DNA of 64,000 bases from positions 333,859 through 397,858 of the forward strand of contig VWZS01011036.1 in NCBI GenBank assembly GCA_013397075.1, written 5' to 3'. The notes under the pieces were generated by a model that was not told the origin of the DNA, did no database searches, and saw nothing but the letters and a program-made list of their open reading frames with translations. Made by a program: the position numbers and the translations under genes. Source of the stretch: Rhabdornis inornatus. Lineage: Eukaryota; Chordata; Aves; Passeriformes; Rhabdornithidae. Below are positions 10,173 through 21,305 of this stretch, piece after piece (position 1 is the first letter of the stretch; the number at the start of each line of letters is the position of its first letter).

Positions 10173-13100
10173 GTATCTAGTATTTATTCATTTTTTTGCC
10201 ATGTGGGCACTTTGTTTGTCAATAAGTGGTTGGGGTTTTTTTACTTTCACCCACTAGCACTCATTTTGCTAGAGGCAAAAAGGGATTGCAGAAAGGGATG
10301 GTTGGCAGACAGGGATGGTTGGAGCCCCTTTTTTTTTGTTAGAGGAAACACTCATTCCAGAGTGTTCTCCTAAACATGTCTCTAAACTGAGACAGATGGT
10401 ATTAGCACAAGAAATGGTTAATTTTGCCAGGTTCAGTCTTTAGAAATGACTGATCTTCATCTTATACAGAACCTGGAGTCCCTAGATACTCTGCTACTCT
10501 TTTAAAAAATAAAATTGTTCTGACTTTGAATATCTTATTAGAAAACAAACCAACAAACACTTGAATCATACTCTGGTTGGCAATGACTTTCTTCCTTCGG
10601 CCACCCAGCTGTGCACTTCATTGGTGAAATTATGACCTGAAGGTCTGTTAAATATACAGCAGTGTACAAATGCCTGCTAAGTAGTGGGATGTAATATTCT
10701 GGGGAATTAAGGTAGCCACCAATAATAAGTTAAAAAACAGTGTTCAATCACTGTTGTCTCTTGTGTTCATGAGTTATAGGGCAAATACAGTCATTAGTGC
10801 AGCATGGCACAGGGAATTCTCAGCTAATAAAAATTCACAAAGGCCTTAGGTGAAGTTTGTGGAAACATGACTGAATTTGCACTGCTGCCCCAGCTGAAGG
10901 TGATAAAGGTAAGGGCCTGCAAATACATATCTGAAAAACTAATTTAAATACACAGGGACTTTTTCACAGATCTCACTTTTTCCACACCTTTATCATTTCT
11001 CTTGCCCATCAGCTTCCTCTTTTTTCCTATTGCAGTTGCTGTGCCTCACAGTATTCAAGAGGAACATAGGCCAAACATTAATATTCATCAGTTCACATTT
11101 TTTCCCATTCTTCACAAGTTCAAGGGGTACTGGAACAACCAACTGAGGGCTATACCCAGAGGCTAATATCTCTATTTATCTTCATGTTTCATTGGAAGAT
11201 AGACACAAAACAAATAATACTTTGTCCTCAGTCACAAACCTTCATAAACTGTGGTAATTAAAACCTTCCAATTTCCTTGAAGTTTAGAAGATGCTCAGAC
11301 TTGGTTGTAAAAGAGAGTCAAAGTGGCCACCTCAGTGGGAGGCCTCAGATGCCTTCAATTCCTCCTTTGTAGCACCTCTAAGGTTCTTACAAGCCATGCA
11401 CCTCATACAAATTATCAGGCATATGGAGGTGTGACACGCAGTAATTCACTTTAAAGATGCTGCAGCTCTGGAGGTCCTGACTTTGTGATTTACTTCTTTA
11501 TGCAATTCACTAGCCTCATCCATAGCTAGGAAAACAGACAACTGTGATCCTTCTCTTCCCCTCTTAGAAATAAAGTGACTGAGAAGCCCTACAAAGTTGC
11601 TACAAGCAAAATTAAGAACATTGTTTAGGTCACTAATATGACAGAGCGAACTCTTGGGCCAATTCAGCTTTTGGTATCTTTCAGCTCACCAGAGGACTAG
11701 TAACAGAGAATTTTGCTAGAAGCTGTAAGCTCATAAATTGCAGATGTCACAAAGAAACACAGGCATATTAGTCAACAGGCCCAGGATGAGACACCAATGG
11801 GATAAAAGTGTAAAAAAAGTAAATGAGCAGCTGGAGACAATCAAAACAGGCATTTCCAGGAGAGACTGAAAAACATTATTCTTTGTCATTTTTATGTTAT
11901 TCATACTTTTAAAAATGAAGTGAGACTGAAACATGCAAAAGAAAAAAGCTACTGGCAGAAGAATGAAGAGACTATTATATGATAAGAAAGAACAGCTCAT
12001 CAGATATGACTGTTCTCTACAAATGCACTTTGGGGTAAAGATTAGGTATTTAAAAGAATAATTTAAGCTAAGGGTTAAAGCAGGTAGAGGAAAAAATGCA
12101 TATAAACCGGATTCTCTCAGAGTGGAAACTAGAAGGTTTCTAGCTTTCAGAACAATGACATTCCTGAATAGTTTACCAAGTACAGCAGCTAAGACAAAAA
12201 TCTTAACTAATGTAAAGTTTGATTTGAAGTTTATGAAATAGCAATACCAGCATGATTTGCTGATCCATGAAGCTTTTTCCAGTCCTTGTTTCCTAATATG
12301 CTTCTTCCAGAAGCACAGATACAGAGCTAGGAGTCTTAATATCTAACATGTATCTGTTGCATCACAAATGCAGCATCTCACAGTCCCCAGAGAATACAGC
12401 CACCACCTCTTTCATGCAGAAATAACACTGCCAATACAAATCAAACATTGCTGCAGCTGCTGGTTCAGACTTCTATCACCTAATCGAACTAGGAAAAAAA
12501 ATAAAGAAAAAAGGTTGATTGTCCAGTTTTCCCTAACATATTCAGATTACCGTCAATATTTTGTTTAATATGTATTTTATTGAGCAAGCCTAAAGTGGCC
12601 TTTTTAGACCAGGCTAGATTTTAGGCACTATTTACAGAAGGTTATAATTATTTTCTGAACTCAGAGTAAGATGGTGTTTCTATAAACTCAAAAAAGGGCT
12701 GAGCCTGTGTTAGCAAACTAGTATTTCCAGCAATTAGTCCTATTCTCATCTTCAGACATAGTTAAAAGAGCAGTCAAACCTTGATTCAGCTCTCGGTATT
12801 AAGACAACCCCTCTGTGCTTTCATTTTTGTATTCAGCTAAATGGCCAGAGATGGGCTTTACTACCAGCTTCATGATGAACTAAGGCTCAGCCAAAACAGA
12901 AAGCTTAGGGTAGAACTCAATCCTGAGTCACCTTATTTATAAACTCTTCATTTGCTCAAGGGTTTATTTACCATCTTGCACGTAGGGAATACAGGCTACC
13001 ACAGGAGCCCCAATATAACTCAAAACCAAGAGTTAACAGCTCTAAAACACATTAGCACTATGCAGCAAGCAAAAAGCCCTGAAAGATTTTTCTAATAAGT

Positions 13101-15840
13101 TTCGAAGTCTGATAGGTTGTCTTGCTTAACCAACAGAAAACATCTTGAAAAAACGAAAAGCCAGATACATTATCTTTATCCCTGCCACAGTCCTCTTTAT
13201 TTTTCTCTAACCATGGATCCATTCTGTTCCCACACCTGTGTCTTCCAACTCAGCCACCAGATAAATTCCACGAAGGTAAAAGAATTGTTATCAGGCTTTT
13301 CTAAGCTCATGTTAAATCCCACCTACTTGCAAGGCTATCAACAAGGAAAAAAAAATTCAGTGAGCTCCTAGTGCAATGACTCAAAGTGAAATTACAGTCT
13401 CCTATCATCTCTGAAATCCCCTAGCTTCCTCTCATGCTTCATTTTTATTCCTGCTACATAGAATACTAGTAATTTACTTCATTGCAAATATCTCCTCCTT
13501 CTAGAAGGAGAAGAGAAGATAGAAGAGTCTGCACATGCTCTAGTAACTGTGCTGGGGTAAATTCTTATCAGTATGCAGGCTTTATGATCAGTAATTCAAA
13601 CATGCAATCAGTGCCCCACGTGAGGAGGCCTTCAGCTCAGAAGCTTCCTGTCTCTGTAACAGTCTGAAGAGTAAGTTTGACAGGTTAAATAGCATAGTTC
13701 TATTCTGTCCTCACCCTGAATGTTCTTTTACTGTATACTAAAAGACTGCAACTTAAAAACCACGCAAAACCCCCCACACAAATACAAAACCCCAGGGCAA
13801 GTGCTTGCAAACTCCAGTTCAGGCAAAACAAGCAACTACACAAGAGCATTATGCACAAAGAGATAAGTCAGTACTTAGTTCACAAAGGCAGAAGCACAGG
13901 CTTGCATTAAAAGGCTACTGCCCTTGTGTTCTCTATCAGCCAAGGAGTGAACAAAATCACTGATGTACATTTCTGTATACAGCACTGTAGAATACTGTAT
14001 CCCACTTTCCAGATAAATAGCTAAAATTTCTGTACCACTTTCTACACAAGAATCAGCCTGTGAAATTTTGAAACTCAGATAAAACCAAGGTTTATCTGTC
14101 AATCCTGTCTGCGTTTCTTACACAAGAAGGCTCCAAACAGAACTACCAGGGAGGCCATTGTGAGCTAGTCACATCTCCAGGGAATTGCAATTCTTGAAGG
14201 CACTTCATACTTCCTGAGCTTCAACTTCAACAGCTGTAATTAGTTTGCAAAAAATAGACCTTGGCAGTGCTTATTTCTTATATGTCTGCCATATCTAAAC
14301 ATGCCAAATCAGAAGTCATTTAGCACTTGAGTCACAGGATATTAATATCTGTCCCAATATTGTTTACCTCTTCTGTAGTAAAAGCATTGGGTTTTGACTT
14401 CAGCTCAGACTGTTCAAACCCCAAAGAACTGGATTTTGAACCTTCATCTCAAATAGCAGCTTTTTTTTCTCTTGGGTGCCTTGAAATATGATGGTAAGTT
14501 GAAGGTTTTGGGGGATTTTTCCTTGCTAACCACTAGACTAAAGCAGTTTTAATTGCTGCACACAGTAAAAACTATCTACATGATGAAAAGTGTGTTCCCC
14601 AATACTCTTCTCGCACATTTCCCTGCAGCTAGCTCTCATTAGCACACCACCACCATCAAAAGGCAAAAGCTCTCAAAGTTTTCAACAAAGCAGAGATCTA
14701 TGTAAAGAGACATTCATAAAGGCTGGTTAACTAAACACCTTCAAGAGAATATTCTTTAATTATTTGTGCTACTAGCTGATCCCTTTGTCTGAACTAAACA
14801 TCCCACTCCAGATGACAAACTCTTCTTCCCTGTAGTAGAGGCAAAATATTTTTTTGTCTCTGCAAATGTTTGCCGTCTCGACATTTTCTTTAGAAAACAA
14901 ACAGTGCATTATAAACAGTACATTATCATTATTTAATTCCTTTTGAAAGAGATGTCCATATATAGTCAGAAACAGTGCTGAAAGATTTCTCTATTCATAA
15001 ACAACCTCTTCTTTCCATTTGACATAATTTTGTTGCGTCCAACAACACTGTCCTTTCTTAACAACTTTAATTCTTGCTTGCTTACACACTGCTTTTATCC
15101 ACCTATGTGAATTTTAAATTATTGGTCTATATTAAGACATCATGACAGCCTGGCAGACAAGTGAGATAAGTTAGATACAGATGAACAATGTGCATGAGGA
15201 ATATAGCTTCAAAATAGCCCAGAGGATGACTAATAGCTCTCAAAATCAGCTAATTTTTTAGCTGCTGGATTAAAGCCCCAAACTTCTCATTCTCAGACCT
15301 CATGTTAGAGACCAGAATCTTGGGATACCACAAGACAGACAGGATGAAGAACCTGAGAGCTCAATCACACCATATTTTCAGTTCTCAAATACATCTACTT
15401 TTTTCCAGCTTTGGAAAGACATTTATTTCATACCTCCCATAGAGACAAAAATGCCCTATATATTCGTCTTAATTATTTATGTTTTATTCATCATCAAACC
15501 GAATTTTATGGTGCTCACTGCACAAGTCTTGCTGGGTTTATTAACTCCATATACTACTGTAAAGGTTACCATATATAATATAAGAAATATTTCCAAACAC
15601 TCAACCTCCTGCTTTTCTCTGTGAACTGCATTCCATAAGTATGAAACAGCATCAGGTAAAAACTGATGGTTGGGTTCCCATCACAAAATCAAATTCCTTG
15701 CCTGAGACCTCAGTTTCCTCATTTTTAAGAGAGCCTAAAAAAATAATCGCACATATATATTGCGAAAGCTAAAATGTAACAGAAGTAGCTTGTCAGGCCA
15801 TTCAAGAAAAACAGGGGGGGGAAAGAAAAAAGAGAATAAA
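10173..15840. other. 5.7 kb without a recognised gene
   Basis: Both strands were read for splice-bordered open frames, LTR ends, CR1 tails and structured RNAs. Nothing rises above chance. The longest frames (for example 89 codons on the minus strand, 11731-12000) are hydrophobic and AT-driven, without a motif. The segment is most simply intron or intergenic DNA. Confidence 0.45.
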
Positions 15841-15864
15841 CACTGACCAGCTTTTTCTTAGTAG

Positions 15865-15991
15865 GTTGAATTTGAGCTCCTCAAGAACCTCAGACTTTCT
15901 GGGCCCCTGGAAGGGCAGCTCTCGTTGCAGTTACTAAGCAAGGAAGATTCTAATGGATTTTGATGAAACCTTAATGAAGATTCTACATGAG
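15865..15991 (+). pseudogene. host exon-like fragment abutting provirus 1
   Basis: A branch-point-like CACTGAC and a pyrimidine tract end in TTCTTAGTAG at 15864. From 15865 the frame reads VEFELLKNLRLSGPLEGQ and onward for 32 codons, then meets TGA at 15961. The next frame (ATG at 15953) continues with MDFDETLMKILHENRR up to the first base that matches the LTR. The protein-like character switches frame in a run of four T at 15958-15961, as one inserted base would cause. I do not recognise the protein. It could be a decayed host exon, a captured transcript fragment or coincidence. A chimeric frame 15953-16138 runs on into the LTR. Confidence 0.3.
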
Positions 15992-16345
15992 AACAGAAGG
16001 ATAAGCCATACACTGCATAGAACAATCTGTGAAGATCCCGTAATGGGGAAAGCACAACAATATATAGACTTTGTTAGAGCGCTGCCAGAGGGCAGTGAAC
16101 CACTGAACAATTATGTTACCTTATATGTAAAACATTGATAACCAATCATTAACAAGAACTAAGAACATTACCTTATTTGGTGCTGCCATATTAACATAAC
16201 CATTCCCACAATTCTATTCTCCTCTTCATAATCTATCCAGATGTCTCCCTTCTTAGCATCTCATTTCCCATGGTCTTAGATTGATGCTTACCTTATTGTC
16301 AGCCGGGGCCAATCCACCCTCGGTCCTGGTCACCCAACTCCCACA
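15992..16345 (-). repeat. 3' LTR of provirus 1 (core)
   Basis: Matches the 5' LTR at 23205-23569 at about nine sites in ten by eye, with one block of some 10-15 bases inserted or replaced near 16040. On the minus strand it starts TGTGGGAG right after the polypurine tract and carries a TATATA box (plus 16061-16066). Similarity to the 5' LTR fades left of 15992, so U5 is either strongly diverged (possible end near 15924) or replaced by the exon-like sequence. Confidence 0.85.
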
Positions 16346-16842
16346 TCTGCCCCTTTCTGTTCAGCAATAAATACTGACTGTAAAGACTTCTGCAAAGCCT
16401 TCAGCACACAACTTATCAAACATGGCAACACTAACAACATAACCACAATTACTACAAGAATCAACAACCCTGTTTTGACCAAGGATAACACCCAACCACA
16501 TAAACTCCATTTCTTGAACAGTCCATTTAACCAGTCCACATTGTCTTTGACTTGTAGCCTTTTAACTCCATTCTTCAACAGTTGGATGCTCCAGTGCATG
16601 GATTCCCTATGATCAGATAAATTCATGCAGCATAATCCTTCGAAGTCTTGGCATCCATGTCTTTGTGCCAGCAGCAAAAAATCAATAGCAGCCGTGTTCT
16701 GTAGAGTGGCATGCCTAACACTATCAACATCTGTTAATAGACCATTTAGTGCAAGGGACATAGCATTGATTTGCCTGCTCAGCCAGCACCCTAAACTGTC
16801 CAATTGCTTTAGTGCTTTTGCTGCATCAACCCAAGGTGCCAA
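16330..16842 (-). pseudogene. env: env transmembrane subunit (TM), partial
   Basis: About 170 open codons encode most of a retroviral TM fusion subunit. Visible in order are an N-terminal helical region, the immunosuppressive-like segment around LQNTAAIDF, a CX6CC motif (Cys64, Cys71, Cys72 in HGCQDFEGLCC), and a membrane anchor of about 30 hydrophobic residues (117-146) with a short tail. The frame reads through the polypurine tract and stops inside U3, a common retroviral overlap. CX6CC marks alpha- and gamma-type envelopes with disulfide-linked SU-TM. The fusion peptide and cleavage site are not in this frame, so the gene is broken upstream. The furthest-upstream codon is not ATG. Confidence 0.9.
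16346..16358 (-). other. polypurine tract of provirus 1
   Basis: The minus-strand sequence AGAAAGGGGCAGA lies directly before the TG of the 3' LTR. This is the usual primer site for plus-strand DNA synthesis. It also lies inside the last codons of env TM. Confidence 0.8.
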
Positions 16843-17339
16843 TATGGATGCTGCAACTCTTTTTCTTTTGTTCCAATAAATAACCTCATCTTTACATTCT
16901 GATTCAAATTGATGGATAAATCTTTTTTCTCAAATTTCTCTATTGAGAATTAGCGTGATGTTAGGTGCTAGTAGAGTAAGTCTCCCCAGGCTACATGTTC
17001 CATTTTAACGTGTGATGGAATGATAGGCCAGGCCCTATCCCCACAAATGAAAACATTCCTGATGGCAGCTGCAGGAGTTTGTTACTGGATCATGAAAATA
17101 TGGGTGATGTATAATTGCACTAAAGGCTTTCATTTTTATAGATTGAGCAGTAAGGGGAAACATGCCACAGAGCTGACTGATTCTTATCTATGTATCGGAG
17201 TTTAACACCATACCACATTACTGATTGACTCCTTTCCTTAAAGTGAAACTTAGTGCAATAATCCATCTTGACAGAACCAAGGAGCTCTCAGCTCCTGAGG
17301 TTCTAATGATGCATGAGGAAGATCAAGGGTCAAGTAGCC
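16843..17339 (-). pseudogene. decayed env SU remainder of provirus 1
   Basis: About 500 bases between the SU start and the TM frame. SU of related elements is usually over 1 kb, so a large internal deletion is implied. No frame stays open for long and no individual SU motif can be assigned. Confidence 0.5.
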
Positions 17340-17645
17340 TCAGACATCTATGGGGTTATGATCCCATTTGTCATCGTGACTATTACCCCGCATAACATGG
17401 ATGGTATCCTCTGTTATTGGCCACACATCCATTGGCAATCCTACTAAACAGGTTGAAAAGGGGTTATCTGGGCTGGCAACAGAAAGACATAGGGTTTCCT
17501 GCTGCGTTATGTTGGCTAAAGTTACCCATACATTTTGCTTGGGCTGCAGAACTATCCAACTCTTAGCACAGAGCAGGATCTCAAGTAGGCCAGATATGGT
17601 AAGCAGGAGTCCTTTAAAGGCCATGTCTTGGATGGTAATCTGCAA
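17340..17645 (-). pseudogene. env: env surface subunit (SU) N-terminus
   Basis: About 101 codons starting with a signal-peptide-like hydrophobic stretch (residues 12-27), then a mature-looking segment around QNVWVTLANITQQETLCLS with an N-glycosylation sequon (Asn45) and spaced cysteines. It lies just downstream of integrase and in line with the TM frame, as expected for env. The frame stops near 17340, so SU is truncated or frameshifted. The similarity to avian retroviral envelopes is a family-level impression from the sequence, not a database result. Confidence 0.75.
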
Positions 17646-17719
17646 CAGACTTGTGAGATAAAGCTATAGAACTTAACAATTGTCAAATAGTCAATATATC
17701 AAGAGTTATTGCCCGTCCT

Positions 17720-18686
17720 TTTTTCTCTTTGGCATTCTCCCCGGGGTTCCTTTTGTAGATATTCATTCAGCAGTTGCAGGTATGGTTTCACGGTCTTTGC
17801 TGATATCCACTGAGGTCCTTTACCTGTGGAGACACAAGCATTTTCTCTCCCCCAGGGAGAAATGGGACCATTTCCACTGATCCCAAAATTCGGTTTGTTT
17901 CTGGATCTTTAATTAGGACTGGGGGTTTTTCTTTTAATTGGGCCTGTGCTGTGTTGGAAAAATGCCGAATTGGGGATTCAGTTCCATGAAGTAATTATTA
18001 AAAAAATTAAATACATATATGGCTTTGGCAAGCCTCTCTACTGTGGATAGTGTCTCTACTCCCCCTTTCTGTTGTTTCAGTAGGCGTTTGAGAGATCCAT
18101 GGGCTCTCTCGATGATTGATTGCCTTGTGGGGGAATGAGGAATACCTGTGGTGTGTTTAATTCCCCATAAATTGGAGAATTGTTGCATCTTTTGAGAAAC
18201 ATAGGGTGATCCATCATCTGTTTTTATTTCATGAGGTATGCCTAATGTTGCAAATGTCTGTAAGAAATGTTTAATGGCATCTTTAGCAGTCTCTCCAGTG
18301 TGTGCTGAAGCAAATATTGCTCCTGAAAAGGTGTCAGGAGAAACACGTAAATACCTGAATCGTCCAAAAGATGCATAATGTGTGACATCATTCTGCCAAA
18401 TTTGAAGACTCTGTAGCCCTCGAGGATTAACTCCTACCCCAATAGAGGGTAGAGAATACTTATGACAATCAGGGCATGTGGTGACAATTGCTTTAGCTTG
18501 GTCTTTGGTGATGTTAAACACAAATGTTAATGCAGGAGCATTTTGATGGAAAAATGAGTGACTGAGTCCTGCCTGTTCAAAGATGCTTGGAAGTGTGGTC
18601 TGTATAGTCATTGCAAGGGTGTCAGCTTGTCTATTTCCTTCTGATAAAAATCCTGGTAGTAAGGTGTGAGAACATATGTGCATCAT
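17720..18686 (-). pseudogene. pol: integrase (pol), core frame intact for 250 codons
   Basis: The open frame at 17934-18686 holds the zinc-binding His43, His47, Cys71 and Cys74, then the catalytic core with Asp100 (WQNDVTHY), Asp157 (KTDDGSPY) and Glu193 (IIERAH). The 35 residues between the second Asp and the Glu give the classical DD35E spacing. After a stop at 17934, C-terminal-domain-like sequence including a GKGPQWISAK segment is still readable on the same strand to about 17720. Integrase inserts viral DNA into the host genome. All metal and zinc ligands survive even though the rest of pol is broken. The first residues belong to the RNase H/integrase junction. Confidence 0.92.
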
Positions 18687-19335
18687 AAAATAAGGTTGCT
18701 CTCTTTAGAAAATAATAAAAATTAAACAAAGCATTCAATTGATTATTGGCAATAGATTATAAGAATGAATTTTCAGCTCTTTCAACAATTCCTGCAACAT
18801 AAGCAGAATCAGTGCAGGGGTTAGGAGGCTTTCCCCCTAGCCCCAGACTAGCTCAGATACTAGGAAGAAGCCTGTTTCCCCTGCATGGACAGAATAAAAT
18901 ATAACAAAAGAGACTCTTTCCCCCCCAGAGGAGAATTTGAGGTTTATTTCTTGTGAGCTCCCAGGAGCAAAAAAGAGGGTGAGGTCAGGGAACATAGGTC
19001 TTTTCTAGGGTCTGAAAGGGGGCAGGGGGAAATTGGATCTTGGCTAGCTAAGCAGACCAGAGGGGAGAAGAGTCAAACCACAGGACATTACAGGGGTGAG
19101 GAACTTACCATTTTCAATACATCTAGGGTAATGAATTACAACAAATCAGTTACTAAATTAAAAGGATCTGTGAATTTTGAAAAACCTCTGACAACAGCTG
19201 CCAATTCAACTATTTGAGGAGAGCCTTCTACTGTTTCAATACTCGATTCCCAAGTATGCGTAGCAGGGTCTTGCCAGGCTATAACTGATTTGTGGGACCA
19301 TCCTGATCCATCAGTAAAGACAGTGATTGCATTGA
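18687..19335 (-). pseudogene. pol: RNase H domain split by a nested LTR
   Basis: The 5' part (about 19335 to 19144) shows VFTDGSG with the first catalytic Asp, then the Glu in a VELAAV context and a VTD motif. The 3' part resumes at about 18812 with DSAYVAGIVERAE. Between them lies a 331-bp insertion, so the third conserved Asp region is physically split. Removal of RNA from the RNA-DNA hybrid is the family role. The insertion, plus a stop and frame change near 18700, inactivates it. Confidence 0.85.
18813..19143 (-). mobile_element. nested solo LTR inside RNase H, perfect 6-bp duplication
   Basis: A 331-bp element with TG...CA ends, flanked by AATCAG at 18807-18812 and 19144-19149 on the plus strand. 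Read on the minus strand it starts TGTTGTAATTC and ends CCCCTGCA. AATAAA lies about 125 bases from its 3' end. It interrupts the coding line of RNase H exactly at the duplication, so it inserted after provirus 1. The 6-bp duplication fits a class II/ERVK LTR. Confidence 0.9.
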
Positions 19336-19339
19336 GGGG

Positions 19340-20320
19340 TACCTCACTTCTTAATGGCTTGGGGATTAAATTAAAAGATGAATTTGAATGGCTTGGGATA
19401 CTTTGTCTAAGGCATCTCTTGCTTTGTCATTTAGCTGTCTAGGTGAATTTAACACAGGATCTCCTTTCAGTAACACTAACAGTGGAGCTAGATCTTAAAC
19501 TGTAATTTCAAGTAGGGGTCTAATCCAATTGATGGTTCCAAGCAATTTTTGTAGATTGTGGAGTGTCTGCAGATTCTCATTCAATTGCAAGGGCTGTGGA
19601 TGTATGGTCTGGGAAAAGATCTGAAGTCCCAAGTACTTCCATGGTGGTATTTGTTGTATCTTTTCTTCTGCAATTTTAAGTCCTGCTTGTTGAATAGCTG
19701 TGGTGGTGGCCTTTAGTATGGCATCTAGAGCTGAGTTGTTTTCTGCTACAATAAGAATGTTGTCCATGTAGTGGTAAACAATTGTGGATGATCTCTGCAA
19801 ACAGGAACCAAAATTTTAGCCACAAACCATTGACATATAGTTGGACTGTTTTTTATTCCTTGTGGTAATACTGTCCAGTGGTACCTTTGAAGCGGAGCTT
19901 GTCGGTTGATACTTGGGATCAAGAAGGCGAATCGTGGAGCATCCTTAGGGTGAAGTGATATGTAAAAAAATCAGTCCCTTAAGTCAATAACTATTAACTT
20001 CTATTCCCTAGGAATCATGGCTGGTGAAGAGAGGGCGGGTTGTAATGGGCTCATATCTTCTCTCACTTCATTGCTTTTTTGCAGATCTTGTAAAAGTTGC
20101 CATTTGTTTTTACTTTGCTTTTGGATAACAAAAATACGTGCGTTCCATGGACTTGTAGTTGGCACAATATGTCCCTTTTGGGGTTGCTCTTGTATTCGGG
20201 ATTCAACCACGACAAATTTCTCTTCAGAAAGGGGACATGATCTATCCATATAGGTTTATCTGTTTTCCAGGTCAGTCTCAGGTTGCCGCACTGCTCAGTG
20301 GCCCCACTCAAAAATTAGTC
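19340..20320 (-). pseudogene. pol: reverse transcriptase (pol), multiply broken
   Basis: The 5' end begins near 20300 with a TWKTDKPIW segment, shifts frame to the fingers region (GHIVPTTSPWNARIFVIQK), then shows a VIDLRD segment with a stop where the next residue should be. A DAPRFAF...LPQGIKNSP palm region follows, and finally YMDN (Tyr11-Asn14 of the 19495-19800 frame). In functional class II enzymes the last residue of that box is a catalytic Asp, so the Asn is disabling. At least two frameshifts and one in-frame stop are visible. The domain copies viral RNA to DNA in the family. Confidence 0.9.
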
Positions 20321-20420
20321 TCTAGTCATAGCCCCCACTGGGACAAAATGTCTCTCCCCCACAAAACTATGGGAGCCCTTGCATTATGAAAGGTCTTGTA
20401 GTGGCAATACAGCCTTTGAG

Positions 20421-20735
20421 TCACTCAAACTTGATCAGCTGCACACTCCTAAGGCTGTCACTGTTACTTTCAATCCCTGATAACATTTCTGGAGCAGGCA
20501 TAAGAGTCCAGTCAGGAGGCCACTTGGATTGTGAGATGACTGTCATGTCCGCACCTGTGTCTATGAATCTTGTGAGAAAAATCCTTTTTGGGTTAAATTC
20601 CAGTGTACAGGTCAACTGAGGTTGGTTATGATTTACTATTTTGGTCCGCATCACCAAGGATTCTGGGGTACTGTTGATGCCCTGTTTGGTGAATAAAATT
20701 GCTTGAGCAATTATCAATCCTTGCGGATAAAACAA
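20421..20735 (-). pseudogene. pro: aspartic protease (pro)
   Basis: About 104 open codons that include FIDTGADMTVIS, with the DTG active site at residues 59-61. They are followed by a hydrophobic segment, as in retroviral proteases, which act as dimers and cleave Gag and Pol. The frame begins with the C-terminal part of the dUTPase (YPQGLIIAQAI) and differs from the frame of the dUTPase body, which implies a frameshift near 20730. It stops before a recognisable flap and C-terminal motif, so the product would be truncated. Confidence 0.85.
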
Positions 20736-20965
20736 GGTGGGTCAGGACATATGGTTAACACCATAATTTCTTGCTGTGATGCCACTGATAGCACAGAGGG
20801 TAACACAAAGAATCCTTCAGTCCTTGACTTACAATTCCCTAAAATCGACAGTTCACAGGGCCGATCTTTGGGACCAAGTTGGCCAGTAGATATAGCATGC
20901 TCAAAGAAATCAGTAAGCATTAATGGCTTGGTACTTGCCAACTCCAACCTGGCTCCTGGAGGCAA
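20714..20965 (-). pseudogene. dUTPase-like domain of pro
   Basis: Eighty-three codons resembling a retroviral trimeric dUTPase: a GARLELAST motif near the start, an STGQLGP segment, and a hydrophobic core ending ICPDPPCF. In betaretroviruses this domain lies N-terminal to the protease in the pro frame and keeps dUTP low during reverse transcription. Position and order agree. The frame ends at 20714 and the sequence continues in the next frame, so it is broken. Confidence 0.7.
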
Positions 20966-21128
20966 GACTGCTGATAGCCTCGAGATAAGATGGTGAAGCT
21001 CTGGGCTACCTGGCCTCCAGTGGTTGTGGGCACAAGCAGCTGGGTATTTGCGTCATCGCGCGAGGCTGTCCAACGCTCCATTGGAAGTTTCTCGATGGTG
21101 GCTTGCCATAACCCACATGTTTTGAGCG

Positions 21129-21245
21129 ACACTGATTGGTGTGATGGTTACCTTTTTTATACCTAGGACATGTAGGAACCTTAGGTTTTGCTCCTCACTG
21201 CACGCAGTCTCTTCTAAAATGTCCATGTTTGCCGCATTCATAACA
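21129..21245 (-). pseudogene. gag: gag nucleocapsid, two zinc knuckles with damage
   Basis: The first knuckle reads CYECGKHGHFRRDC (21204-21245), a perfect CX2CX4HX4C. Two codons later there is an in-frame TGA (21195-21197). The second knuckle (21129-21170) keeps its first Cys, His and last Cys but has Tyr in place of the second Cys. Nucleocapsid binds the genomic RNA in the family. The frame is the same as the capsid frame upstream, so the array is part of gag. Confidence 0.85.
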
Positions 21246-21305
21246 TGGGCCAGGACCTTGTTGTTGTGGCCCTTGATGGATAATTTGCACAGCGGCTACC
21301 ATAGG

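Noticed and set aside
9798..10373. Long open frames on both strands (up to 164 codons)
   Set aside because: They come from T/G low-complexity sequence, giving runs of Phe/Gly/Trp or Lys/Pro/Thr; not a gene.
20017..20389. Plus-strand frames opposite pol
   Set aside because: They are antisense shadows of the minus-strand RT region.
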